64,000 nt of DNA from Roridomyces roridus (lineage: Eukaryota; Basidiomycota; Agaricomycetes; Agaricales; Mycenaceae), in assembly GCA_029378245.1 (NCBI GenBank), contig JARKIF010000014.1:1178001-1242000 (forward strand). Reading direction: 5' to 3'. This document shows positions 35,945 through 47,560 of this stretch, in pieces. The translations under genes were made by a program, and so were the position numbers. Below the pieces are notes generated by a model that was not told the DNA's origin, searched no databases, and worked only from the letters and a program-made list of their open reading frames with translations. Positions within the stretch are counted from its first letter, which is position 1. Each line of letters begins with the position of its first letter.

Positions 35945-36868
35945 ATGCCCAGCTCCTTTACCGTTTACTGCGACTCCCCCGCCACCGACGCGGTGGCCAC
36001 GGTCGTCGGGAAACCGGCGGCGGCAAAGGCTGGCATCCTCTCCTCGTCGTCATCCAGAGTCGATCCCAACGTCATTACCACTCCCTCTTCACCCCTCGCG
36101 TCCAGCGCGGAGAAGGAGAACCTCCACCCCGTCACGGGAGAGCGGTGCAGCTCCTCTAGTGCGGGTAAAAAGCGCAAGACGAATGGTGTGCTTGCCACCA
36201 AGATCGTGAAGAAGCAAAAGTCGGAGGAGAATTTGAAGGCCGTGAAGCCCAAGCCGCGCGCCGCCTCGTCCGGGAGCAAAGGCAAGAGCAAAGGCAAGGG
36301 CAAGAAGAAGGCCAGGGCTTCGCCGCTGCCCCGCGTCGACGAGGACGCAGACACGGCTGCAGAGAGGGAGCGGTTGCTACAGGTCGACATCGATTCCCGA
36401 GTTTACGAGTTGACGGTGTCACCTCTCGCGGACGTCACCCAGGCCTACGATGCTGGGTTTGACGTTGAAACGCTCCTCGCGTCATTCACTCCCGAGGAGA
36501 GCGCCAAATTCCGCCGGGTGAGTTTCTTGTTTACTGGTACTGCATCTGACAGCTCGACTGACCGCGCATCCATCCAGGCAACCTCCACGGAGCCTGAGAT
36601 TCGCGACTACTTCTCACCAAAGCACTACTCCTCGAGTCGGCCGACTCCTCCCGCTTTCGAGCAAGGGTCCAGCACAGGTCCCAGCACCAAGGTGTTCAAC
36701 ACCCCCGAGCGGCGCCACATCTACTCCGCGTTTACGTTCACCACTCCCTCGCCGTCGAGCGAACGCTTCAGGAAGGCCAACAGCCGATCGGCGTCGCCTT
36801 GCCCGTCGCCCGTTATCGCGCCGCTCGATCTCTCCACCACCAAGACCACCAGCACCACTACCGCGTGA
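35945..36868 (+). CDS. Nuclear protein with KEN box, unknown function
   Basis: ATG 35945; one likely intron 36518-36577 (GTGAGT...ATCCAG, 60 nt, so the frame stays open even unspliced), 287 residues if spliced. Visible: a KEN degron in SSAEKENLHPVTGE, basic bipartite-like NLS (KKRKTNGVLATKIVKKQK), a Lys/Gly/Ser-rich linker, an acidic-to-neutral middle (ADTAAERERLLQVDIDSRVYEL, AYDAGFDVETLLASFTPEESAKFR), and a Ser/Thr/Pro-rich C-terminus with several SP/TP sites suitable for CDK phosphorylation. The paired MCBs upstream and the KEN box together suggest a cell-cycle-controlled, APC/C-degraded protein. No enzymatic domain seen. Confidence 0.7.
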   Translation: MPSSFTVYCDSPATDAVATVVGKPAAAKAGILSSSSSRVDPNVITTPSSPLASSAEKENLHPVTGERCSSSSAGKKRKTNGVLATKIVKKQKSEENLKAVKPKPRAASSGSKGKSKGKGKKKARASPLPRVDEDADTAAERERLLQVDIDSRVYELTVSPLADVTQAYDAGFDVETLLASFTPEESAKFRRVSFLFTGTASDSSTDRASIQATSTEPEIRDYFSPKHYSSSRPTPPAFEQGSSTGPSTKVFNTPERRHIYSAFTFTTPSPSSERFRKANSRSASPCPSPVIAPLDLSTTKTTSTTTA

Positions 36869-37211
36869 TCTGTCGAGCCTCTGCTCCAGTCACCCGAGAG
36901 TCGCATCTCATATCCACCTCACTGTTTGGGATAACCACGCACGCACGTATTCACATCTATTCCACTGTACAACAACAAAAAACCTCACACATCTATATCC
37001 ATCTACTCTTCATTATATATCCTTGATTGTTCATATTCTTCTTCACGACGATGTAGAATGCAGTACTGTACATGCAATGCAGAGACTTGTACACTTTTAC
37101 ATCCACCGTGGGACGATGACGTTGGTGGGGACGCGACGCGTTGAGACAAGTCACGGGGACCGTGTCATTGAGAGAAAAAAAGATAATTAATTTATGAACA
37201 GACAGCAGGAA
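36869..37211. other. Convergent 3' spacer
   Basis: AT-rich tail between the KEN-box gene (plus) and F-box gene (minus); no gene. Confidence 0.6.
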
Positions 37212-38000
37212 CTACGAGCCCAAAATCATCCACACCGAGAGTTTCTTTCCCTGGCGTTTCACGTCCGAGAAGCCCCCGTAGTAGACGTGGTCGGACATGG
37301 CGTCGAGTCTGGTCATCACGCCCCATTGCGTAGTGATTTCGGTTTGCATTCTGTGTAAGGGCATGAGCGGGGAGGTGGAATGGGAATACTCAAAGCTCAC
37401 TCAGTCTCCAACTGGGTGAAGATATCCCGCAAAGTCACACCCTCGGGGTTCTTGATCTCGACCTCGACATCTGGGTCCAGCTCAATATGGAGTGTGTGCA
37501 CGGCGGGGATACTCGCGAGGTCGTTGTAGATGCTCATAGAGTGGAGGGGGATCTGATCATCGGATTCCGAGTCATAGGTAGAGACTGAATCGTTTTCGTC
37601 TCTGAGGTCGAAATGGGCGGAGGAGGCCTCGTCGCCTAGGATGAATGTTATATGTGGCAAGGCGGTGTGCATCTGGAGATTGATTCGATGAGGCGTCCAG
37701 CAGGAGGGGGTTAACACCTACCCGGACTGGTTCGTCCTCTTCCTCGTCATTTTTCGACGATTCCTCCTCATCCTCTTCATCTTCCTTACAAGGTGCGACA
37801 TACTCTTCGCTCGCCTCTTTGAATATCAACACTCTCAGAACAGGGTCATTCTCGATCAAAGTCTTCCATTGCTTCGAGACGCGGACGACGCGGAGGAGGT
37901 CATAGTATGGGAGGTAGGTTAGGATTAGGCTGTGGAGCTCGGTCGGGAGGTCGAAGGTTGGCTTGGGTTTGGGTTTAGTTTTGGACTTGCGCGGGGGCAT
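37212..38000 (-). CDS. F-box protein
   Basis: Three exons from ATG 38000 (exon 1 ends at 37722). After a Lys/Pro N-terminus (PRKSKTKPKPKP) comes an F-box: FDLPTELHSLILTYLPYYDL, LRVVRVSKQWKTLIEND and VLRVLIFKE. An acidic Glu/Asp run follows, then a C-terminal region (LPHITFILGDEASS, HTLHIELDPDVEVEIKNPEG, VTLRDIFTQLETE, MILGS) of the kind found in many basidiomycete F-box proteins. Predicted role is substrate recognition for an SCF ubiquitin ligase; the substrate is unknown. Divergent from YAE1 with 234 bp between starts. Confidence 0.83.
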
Positions 38001-38234
38001 GGTGGAGGAGGAACGAGTCGAGGTAAAAGTTGGTGTTCCGGGTTCCGAGCGCCCAGACGGACCGCCACTGCCTTTGAAATTCCAAGTTTCGAGTCATTCT
38101 TGCCGAGATGGAAGTATCATCGAGCTCGCGGTTGTCGTCCTATTCACAGTTCAGTCGAGGTAGAGATTCAGAAAGAGCCAGTCTGTTTGGCTGCAACCAA
38201 ACACCACACTCAAATTCTGCATTCATCTCAAAAT

Positions 38235-38880
38235 ATGGACTTGGACTCTCCCTGGGACGACACCGCTGCTCCATCCATATCTCGCGACATTGAATGGACA
38301 AAAATCTCCAACGAATTCACCAACGTAGGACTCGTACTCTGTTCTATCTAGCTTGGGCACCTTCGGACAGACATCACTCTAGGTGGGCTACCGCGAAGGC
38401 ATCACGGCCGGCAAGGAATCAGCGCTTCAGGAGGGGTTTGACGATGGGTTCGCTGGTGTTGGGGTCCCCCTGGGTAGGGAGATCGGGGCGCTGAGGGGGC
38501 GGGCGGCTGCCCTGCTTGCGTTTGTGCAATCGCCTCTGTGCGTCGTCGAGGGGAGGGAAGCTCTGTTGGCCGAGGCGCGGGCAATCGCTTCAGCCCTTGC
38601 CAATGTACGCTTCACGGACGTCGTACCGAGGGATTTGGAGGCGGAGGCGCATGCGAGGGAACATCTCGCTGATGATGAGCATGGTGTGGATGAAAATGAG
38701 GAGTTGAAGGAGAAACGGAAGATGGAGGGTCTGGAGGATATGCTTGCCCAGTTGACTGCCGGCGCACCTTCTGCCGGGATGGGAGACAAACCAAGGCCGA
38801 CTATGGAGGATGTCCGAGCGTTGGAAGACAGGTTGAAGGCGCTGAGTGCGAGGCTCGGATTGCCAGTGGAGAGGAGTTGA
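38235..38880 (+). CDS. YAE1: YAE1-like protein (Fe-S cluster delivery to the ABCE1/Rli1 protein)
   Basis: Exons 38235-38324 and 38383-38880 give 195 residues. The start MDLDSPWDD is typical, and the deca-GX3 repeat is clear: GYREGITAGKESALQEGFDD / GFAGVGVPLGREIGALRG (Gly every fourth residue). In yeast Yae1 forms a complex with Lto1 that recruits the cytosolic Fe-S targeting machinery to the ribosome-recycling ATPase Rli1. The rest is an Ala/Glu-rich helical tail. Confidence 0.88.
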
Positions 38881-39067
38881 GGTTGTCTTTCGAGTTTCGC
38901 CCACTCTGGGCGCGGCGCGGCGGGTAGGATCTACGCTCGAGATGGCTGTAGAAGGTCAGTCTCTATTCAAACCTCCCTTCGTTCCTGATCATGAACACAG
39001 CGCGCAAAGGAGAGTTGTCAAGTAGATTCATTCACTGCGTCGTCTACAGCGCCGTACATACATGTAC

Positions 39068-39978
39068 TCACGGTTTCGACATGCAAGTCATTGTGATTTC
39101 ACCACCAGACCCCACTATGCTGGTCTCCCCACGAACCACGAACCCTCGACGCTTGTAGAAGGTGACCTAGTGGCCATGTTAGCGAGGTGGCATGAATTGA
39201 GTTCAAGTACATTTCCGTCGTTGGTTGTTTCGAGGACCATGGGCAAGCCATTTGCCTGTAGACATGAGTCAAAGATTCGATATAAGAGTATTGTGTACAT
39301 ACCTTGGACTCTACAGCTTGAATGAGGGCAGCGGCAAGACCCTTGTGTTGGTGGTCAGGGCTCGTGCCGAGGAGGTGAAGATGCCAGCCTTTAGTTTTGG
39401 TGCCTTTACCGAGGCAAGATTCGCTCCAGGTAGAAGCGCGCGGAATGAACTGTCTGGTATTTCGTAGCTCCAACTAGGGCTGAAAGAAGACCCACGTATT
39501 CCAGCCACCACTGCTTGAGTTCGGGTGGAAAGTTGGCTACGAGATCATCCCAACCTGCGGCCCGTTGTTCTTCACTGCCACCGTGTGTTACTCCAGACCA
39601 GAATGAGGAGAGGAGAGAGCTACGTTGCCAGATAGTCGGACCCAGGACCAAACCAGAGGGCGACGGCACAGATTTCCGAGGGTGAGAAGCCAGCGACCCA
39701 GATTTCCCCGCCAATGGCGCCGGCACGGAGACCAGCCATCTGGAAGAGGGGATCCAAGGACATGTCGCCGCCCATCATTGAGTGGCCAAAGGTGTCGGGG
39801 GCTACCGGTTTACTTCAGCGTCTTGTGGGAACGAGGGTAGCGAGGACAGACAGCGCGCAAATGCGGCAGTCAAAACAGCCGCGGCTTGCTCGAGTTCGCT
39901 GTCTACGACGACATTGAGACGATTTCAGGCAAGGATGCATAGCAGACCAGTAGGATGTGAAAGTTGACGGACAAGCAT
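39068..39978 (-). CDS. GNAT-family N-acetyltransferase
   Basis: ATG 39978 (LVRQLSHPTDSELEQAAAVL) through to TGA at 39068. Introns of about 45-55 nt. Motif A of GNAT, the acetyl-CoA loop, is HLHLLGTSPDHQHKGLAAAL; the preceding strand carries the acidic patch (WWLEYVGLL) and the last part reads LETTNDGNVTFYKRRGFVV, with the Tyr-Lys-Arg-x-Gly-Phe motif B end. Substrate unknown. The start is only 59 bp from the oppositely oriented BIR gene start. Confidence 0.85.
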
Positions 39979-40037
39979 GATGATGTTTGGCTCCGATCAA
40001 CATTGAACAAACTGAGACCCTGTCAAGAACGCGTACG

Positions 40038-43001
40038 ATGGAAGTGCTCAAGAACCGTGTCGACTCGTTCCTCAAGCAAAAGCGCGGCAAGGTTTTCAAA
40101 TGGCCGCACCCCAGCTCGTGGAAGGCGACACCCGACACCCTCGCCGAGGCCGGCTTCTACTTTGACCCCAGCGCCGAGGACCCCGACAATGCGACCTGCT
40201 TCATGTGCGGCAAGCAGGTCACCGAGTGGGCAAAGGAAGACGATCCGTTTGATATACACTGGGAAAAATGCGCAAAGACATGTGCATGGGCCAATCTGAG
40301 ATGTGGGTTGAGGCGGGACGTCGACGCGCATGGCAGGTCTGTTGTGTTGACCGCCGCGAGTTGCCTGTTCTGACGCGTTCCAGGTTCACTTTCCCCGATA
40401 AATCGCGTATGCCCACCTCCAAGGCTATGGAGAAGGCCCGGCTCGAGACTTTCACGGCGCACGATTGGCAGCATGACAAGAATAAGAAACATATGGCATC
40501 GTCCAAAAAGGTACGGCGGCTGGCTATCCTACTCGACTCAAACTCACTCGGACGGGCCCAGATGGCACATGCCGGTTTCGTATTCACTCCCGGAGTTGCT
40601 GGAGACGACACAGGGACGTGTCTGTACTGCAATGTCGCACTTGCAAATTGGGATGAAGATGATGACCCAATGTATGTCCGTTCTCTCACTGGAATTCCCT
40701 CTCTTATCCTACAGGCAACACCACCGGGACCGCAACGACTCGGACAACCCGTGCCCATTCCTCATCCTCGCATTCGGGTCGGACATCGAGACCGCCAAGG
40801 CCAAAAAGTCCAAACGTGCCACGAAGGCTGCTCCGGTGGATTTGGTCATGCCGACCAAAACGTATGACGGCTCAGACGACGACGTCCCCATCCCCTCGAG
40901 CACCAAAACTCCCCGTAAAGCCTCCGCTTCTACCGCCAAAACACCTCGTACCTTGACCCGCAGTAGCTCTCGAGCGAGCACGAGGGCGAAGGCTCAGACC
41001 CCGGTTGCAGAAGAGGATGACGAGCCGCCCACGCCGCCTCCGAAAAAGCGCGGCCGGTCAAAGTCTGTCTCGCAGCCGAAAGTGGTTGAAGAGGTGGAAA
41101 AGGACGAGTCACCTCCGCCTCCCAGTCGTCAGCGGAGACCAACTACTGCGACGAGATCCCGATCCAAGTCCGTCTCTCGCCCAGCGGATGTTTTCGATGA
41201 TGACGAGGTGGAGCCTGCCCCCAAAGCCAAACCGCCGAAAGCTTCACGGTCGAAATCCAAGGCGCGGGAGGTGGAGACGGACGACGAGCCGCCAGCGACG
41301 CACAAACGATCGCGATCCAAGTCCAAGGCGCGGGAAGTCGAGACAGATGGGGAGGAGGATGTGCCACCAGTAGAAGAAGAGGTGCCGCGCAAGACTTCCA
41401 AGTCGAAAGCCAAGCCAAAGGCTTCGGTGGCTACTGAAGAACCCAAGCGTCCACCGTCGCGGTCACAATCAAAGCCTCTGCCTGAGCCGCCCGCTGAAGA
41501 TAGTTCCTCGGATGACGGGTGGTTCGTTGCGCCTATCCCACCGCCACCTGCTAGCCACAAGTCGACGTCCACGTCGACTCGTGCAAAGGGAAAGACTCCA
41601 GCCAAGGCTGAACAAGCCGTTGTATCGCGGAAGGAGACGCGGAAGCAGCGGGAGGAGGAAGAACGCGAGGCGCAAAGACCACCGTCCAGATCTCAATCCA
41701 AAGCTGTTGAAGTCACGGTGGAACCTCCCGCCCGTAAACACACCCGTACGAAATCCAAGGCATCGGTTGTGGAGGAAACGGTGGTGGAAACGAAGAGGAA
41801 GCCGTCTTCTTCGCGGACGAAAGCCAAGGCAGCTCCGCCTCCCGCTGATGAGCCCGAAGATGAAGACGTGGAGATGGAGATGGAGATGGAACAGTATCTG
41901 CCTCCCCCTTCTTCGCAGAAGCAGCCTCCCGCGAAATCCCGATCCAAGCCGCCTTCGGTCGTTCAACAAGTGGAGGAGGAGGAGCCAGAACCTCCCAAAA
42001 CGGCGCCAAAGCCCCGAAAGCCGTCTTCACGTTCGGTTTCCAAGCCTGTTATTCCCGCTCCTGAAGCGGATGTAGAGGAGGAGCCTGCGCCCGCTGCGAC
42101 GCGAACGCGGAAGACGTCTACGAGGGCGACGGTTGCTCCCTCGCTGCCGGCGTCCCGCAGTACCAGCGCTGCTGCGAGATCTAAACCTAGCAGCAAACGC
42201 GATCCTAGTCCAGACGTCGATATGGATGTCTCAGAGGATGAGGTTGAGGTTGAACCTGCTCCCGAACCTGCTCCCGCTCCAGCGAAACGGCCGTCCAAGG
42301 CCAAGCCCGAGTCGCGCGCAGCCTCTCCTCCTCCTTCATCTTCATCCGCGAAACCAAAGTCTACATCAAAGGTTTCCCCGCCGGTTCAAAAACCTCAATC
42401 GTCGAACTCGCAATCTCGCTTGTTCAAGAAGCAGCAATCCGAAGACGAAGAGGAACGCCCGGTGGTGGATATTCTCTCAGATGAAGAGGAAGAGGTGGAG
42501 GAGGAGCCGAAGATGGTGGTCAAGGCAGCCGCAAAACCGAAGAAGTCAACAGACAAGGGCAAGGAGAAGGAGAAATCGCTTGTTGTCGAGGAACCCGAAC
42601 CGCGCCTGGTTGTGGACGGAGATGATGATGTGGAGATGGCAGAGGTGGAGGAGTCGATGATGGAGGCTGATCCTGAACCCGAGACGCAACCAGCGGATCC
42701 TGAGTCTTTGCCCACCACGCCTCCCCGCGCTGGCCCTTTCGCAGGTGGGGCGTCGACTTTGCAGTGGCCCAAGGACGCGCCGGCGAGTCCTGAAGGTTTT
42801 GCGTTTATTCCGCCGCTCGCTACGGACCCGTTTGCCGATATCGAGTCGCTCACTGAAGAGGAGCAGGAGATGACTGTGGAGGAGTGGATTCGGTATCAGA
42901 TGGAGGCAGAGTATGAGCGGTTCAAGAGGGACGGGGAGAGGCAGCTCAAGATGTTTGAGATGAGGGCGGAGGAGGTGAGGAGGGCGATTGAGACGCTCTA
43001 A
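40038..43001 (+). CDS. BIR1/survivin-like inhibitor-of-apoptosis repeat protein
   Basis: Exons 40038-40336, 40384-40510, 40562-40671 and 40715-43001 give 940 residues. Two BIR zinc folds: CFMCGKQVTEW ... HWEKCAKTCAW and CLYCNVALANWDEDDDP ... HHRDRNDSDNPC. The remaining ~700 residues are low complexity, alternating Lys/Arg/Ser-rich repeats (SRSKSKAREVETDDEP appears twice in variant form) with acidic clusters, then a helical C-terminus (MTVEEWIRYQMEAEYERFKR) that would bind partners as in fungal Bir1 of the chromosomal passenger complex (Aurora/INCENP). I chose ATG 40038 because the upstream in-frame extension begins with TTG. Confidence 0.9.
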
Positions 43002-43120
43002 CTTTCTTTTCTCTTATTTTTTTAAAAGCATACGTACCTACCACACCCACACGCAGTTACTGAAGCACGCAATGTATTTCGGTGTAGAAACAATGTTGTT
43101 TTTTCTTGTAATGTGACTAC

Positions 43121-44657
43121 TTAGAAATCCCAATCGACCCAAGCTGGAATTCCACCGAATATCTTGTCGACGCTGAAATGCTCCTGTGCATCCTTGGCGG
43201 AGATGAGGTGGTCGAATGAGACGCGCGCGGAGGCGTTGAAACCAGGTCCTGTGTGTGGTATGAGCCAAGAAGACTGGAAAAGACCATGCTCACCGAATGA
43301 CCCTTGCTCGGCGTAGTAAATCGACATGTTTCGAGGGTCCGACGGAGCCCAGATCTGGAATCCTGCTGGGTTGATCGTCGAGTCCATGAACGACTACCCG
43401 TTGGTCAGGTTCATGCTAGTTAAAGACGGGTTGAGACACGTACATCCATATAGACGACAACGCTTTCGTTATTCCACGGTCTGCCCAGAGTTTGTTGGCC
43501 CGTGAGGTCAAGGGATGGGTCTGCGTCGGGCGAACGGATGATGGAGGAGCGAGAAAAGTACGCTCCGTAGGTGTTGGTGTAATTTGGGGTTCCTTTCCAC
43601 GCCGTGGTGCTATTCGTAGTGGATTTATTACCTGCCGAGAGAGAAGGAAGTGAAAGCTTACCATCCGGCTCCTCGGGTGCCAATTTCACTCTGGTCGAAA
43701 TACGCTGTCCCGAAACCGTAGATATAGTCACTGGTGAACGCTTCAGGGAGAATCCAAATATGAGTGCTTTGACTGACACGGATCCCAAAACTTGACTTTT
43801 TCGAAAAACCGCGCTTCCATTTTTACCGACAAACATAGTGTCTTGCATGCCTCGGAATGTGGACGCGTAGAACGAGGCATTGGCGAACCCGATACCGAAT
43901 GCAAGCGCTGGACCTACGCCGCCATTGTTCTGATTATCTCCGTGAGTCTGAATTCTTTGTGGTTGGAATGAACGAACGGCTCTGTTTTCAAAGTTGATAT
44001 TGTACGCCTTGAAGTCGGTGCATCCAAATTCCTGCAAGACATCAGAACCGGAGCCAACGACAGACGGAACCACGCACGTCGGGGATAGGTACGGGAGTGC
44101 CTCCATAATAGCCAGCCCCAGTCCATGCTGCGTATTTGTTGGGCGCCACAGTGAGGACCGCCGAGTCTGCATTGTCCTGAATACTCGCGTTCTGCGTTGT
44201 CTGGTTGATATACGTCGTGTTGAATATCGTGACCAGATTTTGTGCAACTGGGCAAGCTTGAGATTTGTGCTTGGATAGTGCGGGGGCGTACATACAAGAA
44301 GCAGGATGGTCTGTTCTGCCCAGTAATGTCGTGGGCCCCTTTCTTGTCACGTTCACCGCCTCTTGATACGTCCCCGCGTCGATTAGGATAAAGTGTGAAG
44401 AGGTATCATTGGGTAAGGACGCGACAGCTGCTTGGATGCTGGCAAAGTGCGCGTTAGAGTCTTTCTGAGAAACGAAGAGTGTTCCTTTGAGCAAATCAGA
44501 AACAGGACTCCAGGACAATTAGGAAATCACCTGCGGGGCAGAAGAGCGTCGGTTGAGATTTGGGCTTGATGCTGCTCTGGCACTGGGCAAAAGAAGTTGC
44601 AGACGCCGAGGCTACGAAAGCGGCGGCGGCCGCAATGACCAGAATCTTGCCAGCCAT
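43121..44657 (-). CDS. Secreted pectin methylesterase (carbohydrate esterase family 8)
   Basis: Signal peptide AGKILVIAAAAAFVASASA from ATG 44657. Family motifs in order: FASIQAAVASLP, FILIDAGTYQEAV, FENRAV, GGVGPALAFG, GMQDTMFV (first catalytic Asp, oxyanion Gln), DYIYGFGTAYFD (second Asp), GTRGAGC, QQTLGRPWNN and the C-terminal IPAWVDWDF. Introns at GTACCT, GTCAAG and GTAAGC donors restore the frame. It de-esterifies homogalacturonan of plant walls, pointing to growth on plant tissue. Frame intact in my model. Confidence 0.92.
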
Positions 44658-44772
44658 TGAGGGGAATGCATGTTGTCGAAGCAGTCGATTTATGATGAAA
44701 GAAGATGCTCATGTGGCCTCGTAGGCGGGGCGGCGGCCCTGCTCAAAACTCGCACATGACCCACAACTAAAT

Positions 44773-45812
44773 TTATTTCGACCGGACGAACTGGACAGTA
44801 CCGGTCATTCCTACTACGCCCTGGTCGTTGACGCACCAGAGGCTCGCGGTATCGACATCGATCCACACCCCTGCGATGGTCATTGGCTTGTTCACAATGA
44901 CGGGGTTCCTCGCTCGGTACTCAAAGTTGGCGATCTTGCCCTTGGGCCTCTGGAGCTGCGTGATTTCGAGGAGCATAAGCGCAGTCAGAGGACCGTGTAC
45001 AAGTCGTTCTATCAATTTGTTGGATGTTCGTTGATTTGGAAAGAACCGATACCACTGACCAGGATATCCTTCCTTTAGCTGCGCATAATCCTTGTCGAGA
45101 TGGATGTAGTGTCCGTTGAAGGTGAGCGCTGAATATCGGAACAGTGTGACTATGCTCGGAGTGAAGGTGAATTGAAAGTCTGCTGTCGGAGGTAAACCGG
45201 GCACTGAGAAGCGCGTTAGCCGCGGTGGAATCGAGCAATAGACAGCCGCTCGCCGGCTCGAGGCTCTTTCTTGACCTCCAAAGAGTTGGGGAGGTAAACA
45301 TGGGACCGTTCTTCGACGACCGATGGCTGCGTTTTACCGGTTTTGGTGATTTCAATCTTCTGCTTGACGAACACCATGGGACCGCCTTTGTCGAATCCCT
45401 TCTTGTCCACCGATGCGATGGTTGAATGCGAGACGGCGCTGTCTCCCACAAGCAGCGGCTCTGCACTATTCCAAGACATGGAACCTCCAGCCCACATACG
45501 CCGTGTGAAGGGGCTCGGCGGACAGAAATCGTTGTCTGTGCCATCTTCCCGGAGACTGCTCTGGGGATTTCTGGGGTGAAAGAAGGCGAGATGGGAGCCG
45601 TATCCCAGCTTGGATTTGGGTATGGGCGGATGGTAGGGACTTGTACTGCCGTCCCGGGTTGGAAGGGTGATGAACAGGTCAGATACTCGCTCGATGCTGA
45701 AGGTATCCTTCAGAGTCAACTCTTTGGGCGACGAGATCCATGCGTCCAAGGCCTCCATGGAGCTGGAATAATAACGCCGTTGAGGCAGCCCGACGCGTAG
45801 CAACCTCGACAT
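44773..45812 (-). CDS. HTD2: Mitochondrial 3-hydroxyacyl-thioester dehydratase HTD2-like
   Basis: ATG 45812; N-terminus RLLRVGLPQRRYYSS looks like a mitochondrial presequence. N-half: ALDAWISSPKELTLKDTF, GYGSHLAFFHPRNP, MSWN and the ERSHVYLPN strand. C-half: VTLFRYSALTFNGHYIHLDK (hot-dog fold with catalytic His), GYPG, LVHGPLTALMLLE, NPVIVNKPMTIAGVW. It catalyses the dehydration step of mitochondrial type II fatty acid synthesis. The single expected intron near 45204-45243 (GTCTAT...CTCAG, with CTAAC branch) leaves the halves one base out of frame, and no alternative splice fixes it, so a one-base error or lesion is likely. Confidence 0.82.
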
Positions 45813-46178
45813 GATGAGAGTCTGTGGAAAACACGGATCAAAGATCGACTCTCATGAAGATCTTGTTCATGCGGAGCCCCGCAATCCACCATATGGACAC
45901 TGGACAGCCAAGAACGCGACACTCTCTGGATGTTCAAGGCATCGATGGGCAGGGCATATCTTTCAAAGCAAGTGAGATTTCCCAGAACCGACAAGAAGAG
46001 CAAGAAATCCTGCACGGTGTTGGCAATTTTCAAGTTTTACCCAAGATGCGAGTGCGACGCTTCGCGATACCGCGCACGTTGGTCGAAACTTCAGCCGTTT
46101 CATGAGGGCATGTGCATACACCTTGCGGCGGTCCTTTAAATTTCAGATCGCTTGAAACTTCTGTCGTCCGGACCCCAA
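45813..46178. other. Divergent spacer, no gene
   Basis: Promoter region shared by HTD2 (minus) and lipase E (plus). No coding signal. Confidence 0.55.
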
Positions 46179-47249
46179 ATGGCGCGTCTCTCTGCGGTTC
46201 TCCTCGCTGCTGCGGTCCTCGTCAATGCTGCCCCTTCGCTGCTTCCGCGTCAGACAATCAGCACCCTCAGCACCGCTCAGATCAGCGTGTTCAAGCCGTA
46301 CACCTACTATGCGGCTGCGGCATACTGCGACCCAGCGAAGACCTTGGCATGGAACTGCGGGCCCAACTGTCAGGCGAACCAGGGCTTTCAAACGGTGGCA
46401 TCTGGTGGTGACGGTTCTGGGACTCAATTCTGGTACGTCGGCTACGACGCGACTCTCCAGTCCATCATAGTGGCCCACCAAGGGACCGATCCTTCTGAAA
46501 TGTGAGCATGCTTGATTCTCCTCGAGACTCCGCGCCTCATGCACCATAGTCTCGCTTGGGCCACCGACGCCGAGTTTGTCTTGGACGGATTAAACTCGAC
46601 GCTGTTCCCTGGCATCAGCTCGTCCATCGAAGTTCACAGCGGGTTCGCAGATGAGCAAGCAAAGTGCGTGAATTGACCCGACCGATTCTCAGTAATCTGA
46701 CCGCGGTGGTGCTACAGGACCGCCGCGGATGTCCTGGCAGCCGTCAAGACGGCCATATCGAAATTCGGTTCGAATCAAGTCACGATAGTCGGACATTCCA
46801 TGGGCGCTGCGCTTTCTCTCCTCGATTCGGTGTACCTTCCTTTGCATCTGCCGGGAGTAAGCTTCAAGAGTATTCTGTACGCGTTGCCGAGAGTGGGTTC
46901 ATTTCTTCTTGCGCGAGTGGCAGTTTGCTGATTGGCTGAACTAGGTCGGAAACCAAGCGTTTGCAGATTACGCCAGCACTGGAAACACCGTGACGCACAT
47001 CAACAATATGGAGGACCCTGTTCCTACGATTCCAGGAAGGTTCCTGGGATTCCACCACCCCACCGGCGAGATCCACATTCAGGACTCCGGTGCTTGGGAG
47101 TCATGCCCAGGTGCGAGCGGCCGTTACTTTGTATTGATGTCTGCTAACATGCCCATTTGATAGGGCAAGACAACGACGACGACCGGTGTATCGTTGGGGA
47201 CGTGCCTAACATTTTCGATGGGGACGTCAGTGATCACGACGGGCCGTGA
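46179..47249 (+). CDS. Secreted class 3 lipase, copy E
   Basis: Exons 46179-46501, 46550-46663, 46718-46892, 46945-47110 and 47164-47249 give 287 residues in frame. Signal peptide ARLSAVLLAAAVLVNAAPS, processing-like LLPRQ, nucleophile VTIVGHSMGA, Asp in NNMEDPVPTIPG, His in GFHHPTGEIHI, CPGQDNDDDRC, ending DVSDHDGP. Closest by eye to copy D but retaining four introns and lying 12 kb away on the opposite strand. The Met in GHSMG is an unusual elbow residue but harmless in other lipases. Confidence 0.93.
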
Positions 47250-47560
47250 GATGTCTTCAAGCTGCTGATGTTTATGATTGTACGTTGTGTATCGAGGGAT
47301 AAGAAATGGGAAGCACTGCGGGTAATTTCGGCGATCACGCTGAACTTTCCCACAGTTGAAAATACATAAACAGCATCGAACCGTGAGAATGATGCCAGCA
47401 TGTCGTCTTTTCCGCCTCACCAAGTCCCAGAAATCCACGCCCTTATCCTCGGCAATCTGCCTTACGGGGACCTCCTTCGTGTCAAAGGCGTTAGTCTCGG
47501 ATACCCAGACGTTTACACGCAATAAGAGATTCACGCACTACCGGATATAAGTCCAAATAT

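Noticed and set aside
41129..42853. Several minus-strand ORFs rich in Ser/Ala
   Set aside because: Antisense shadows of the low-complexity BIR protein repeats.
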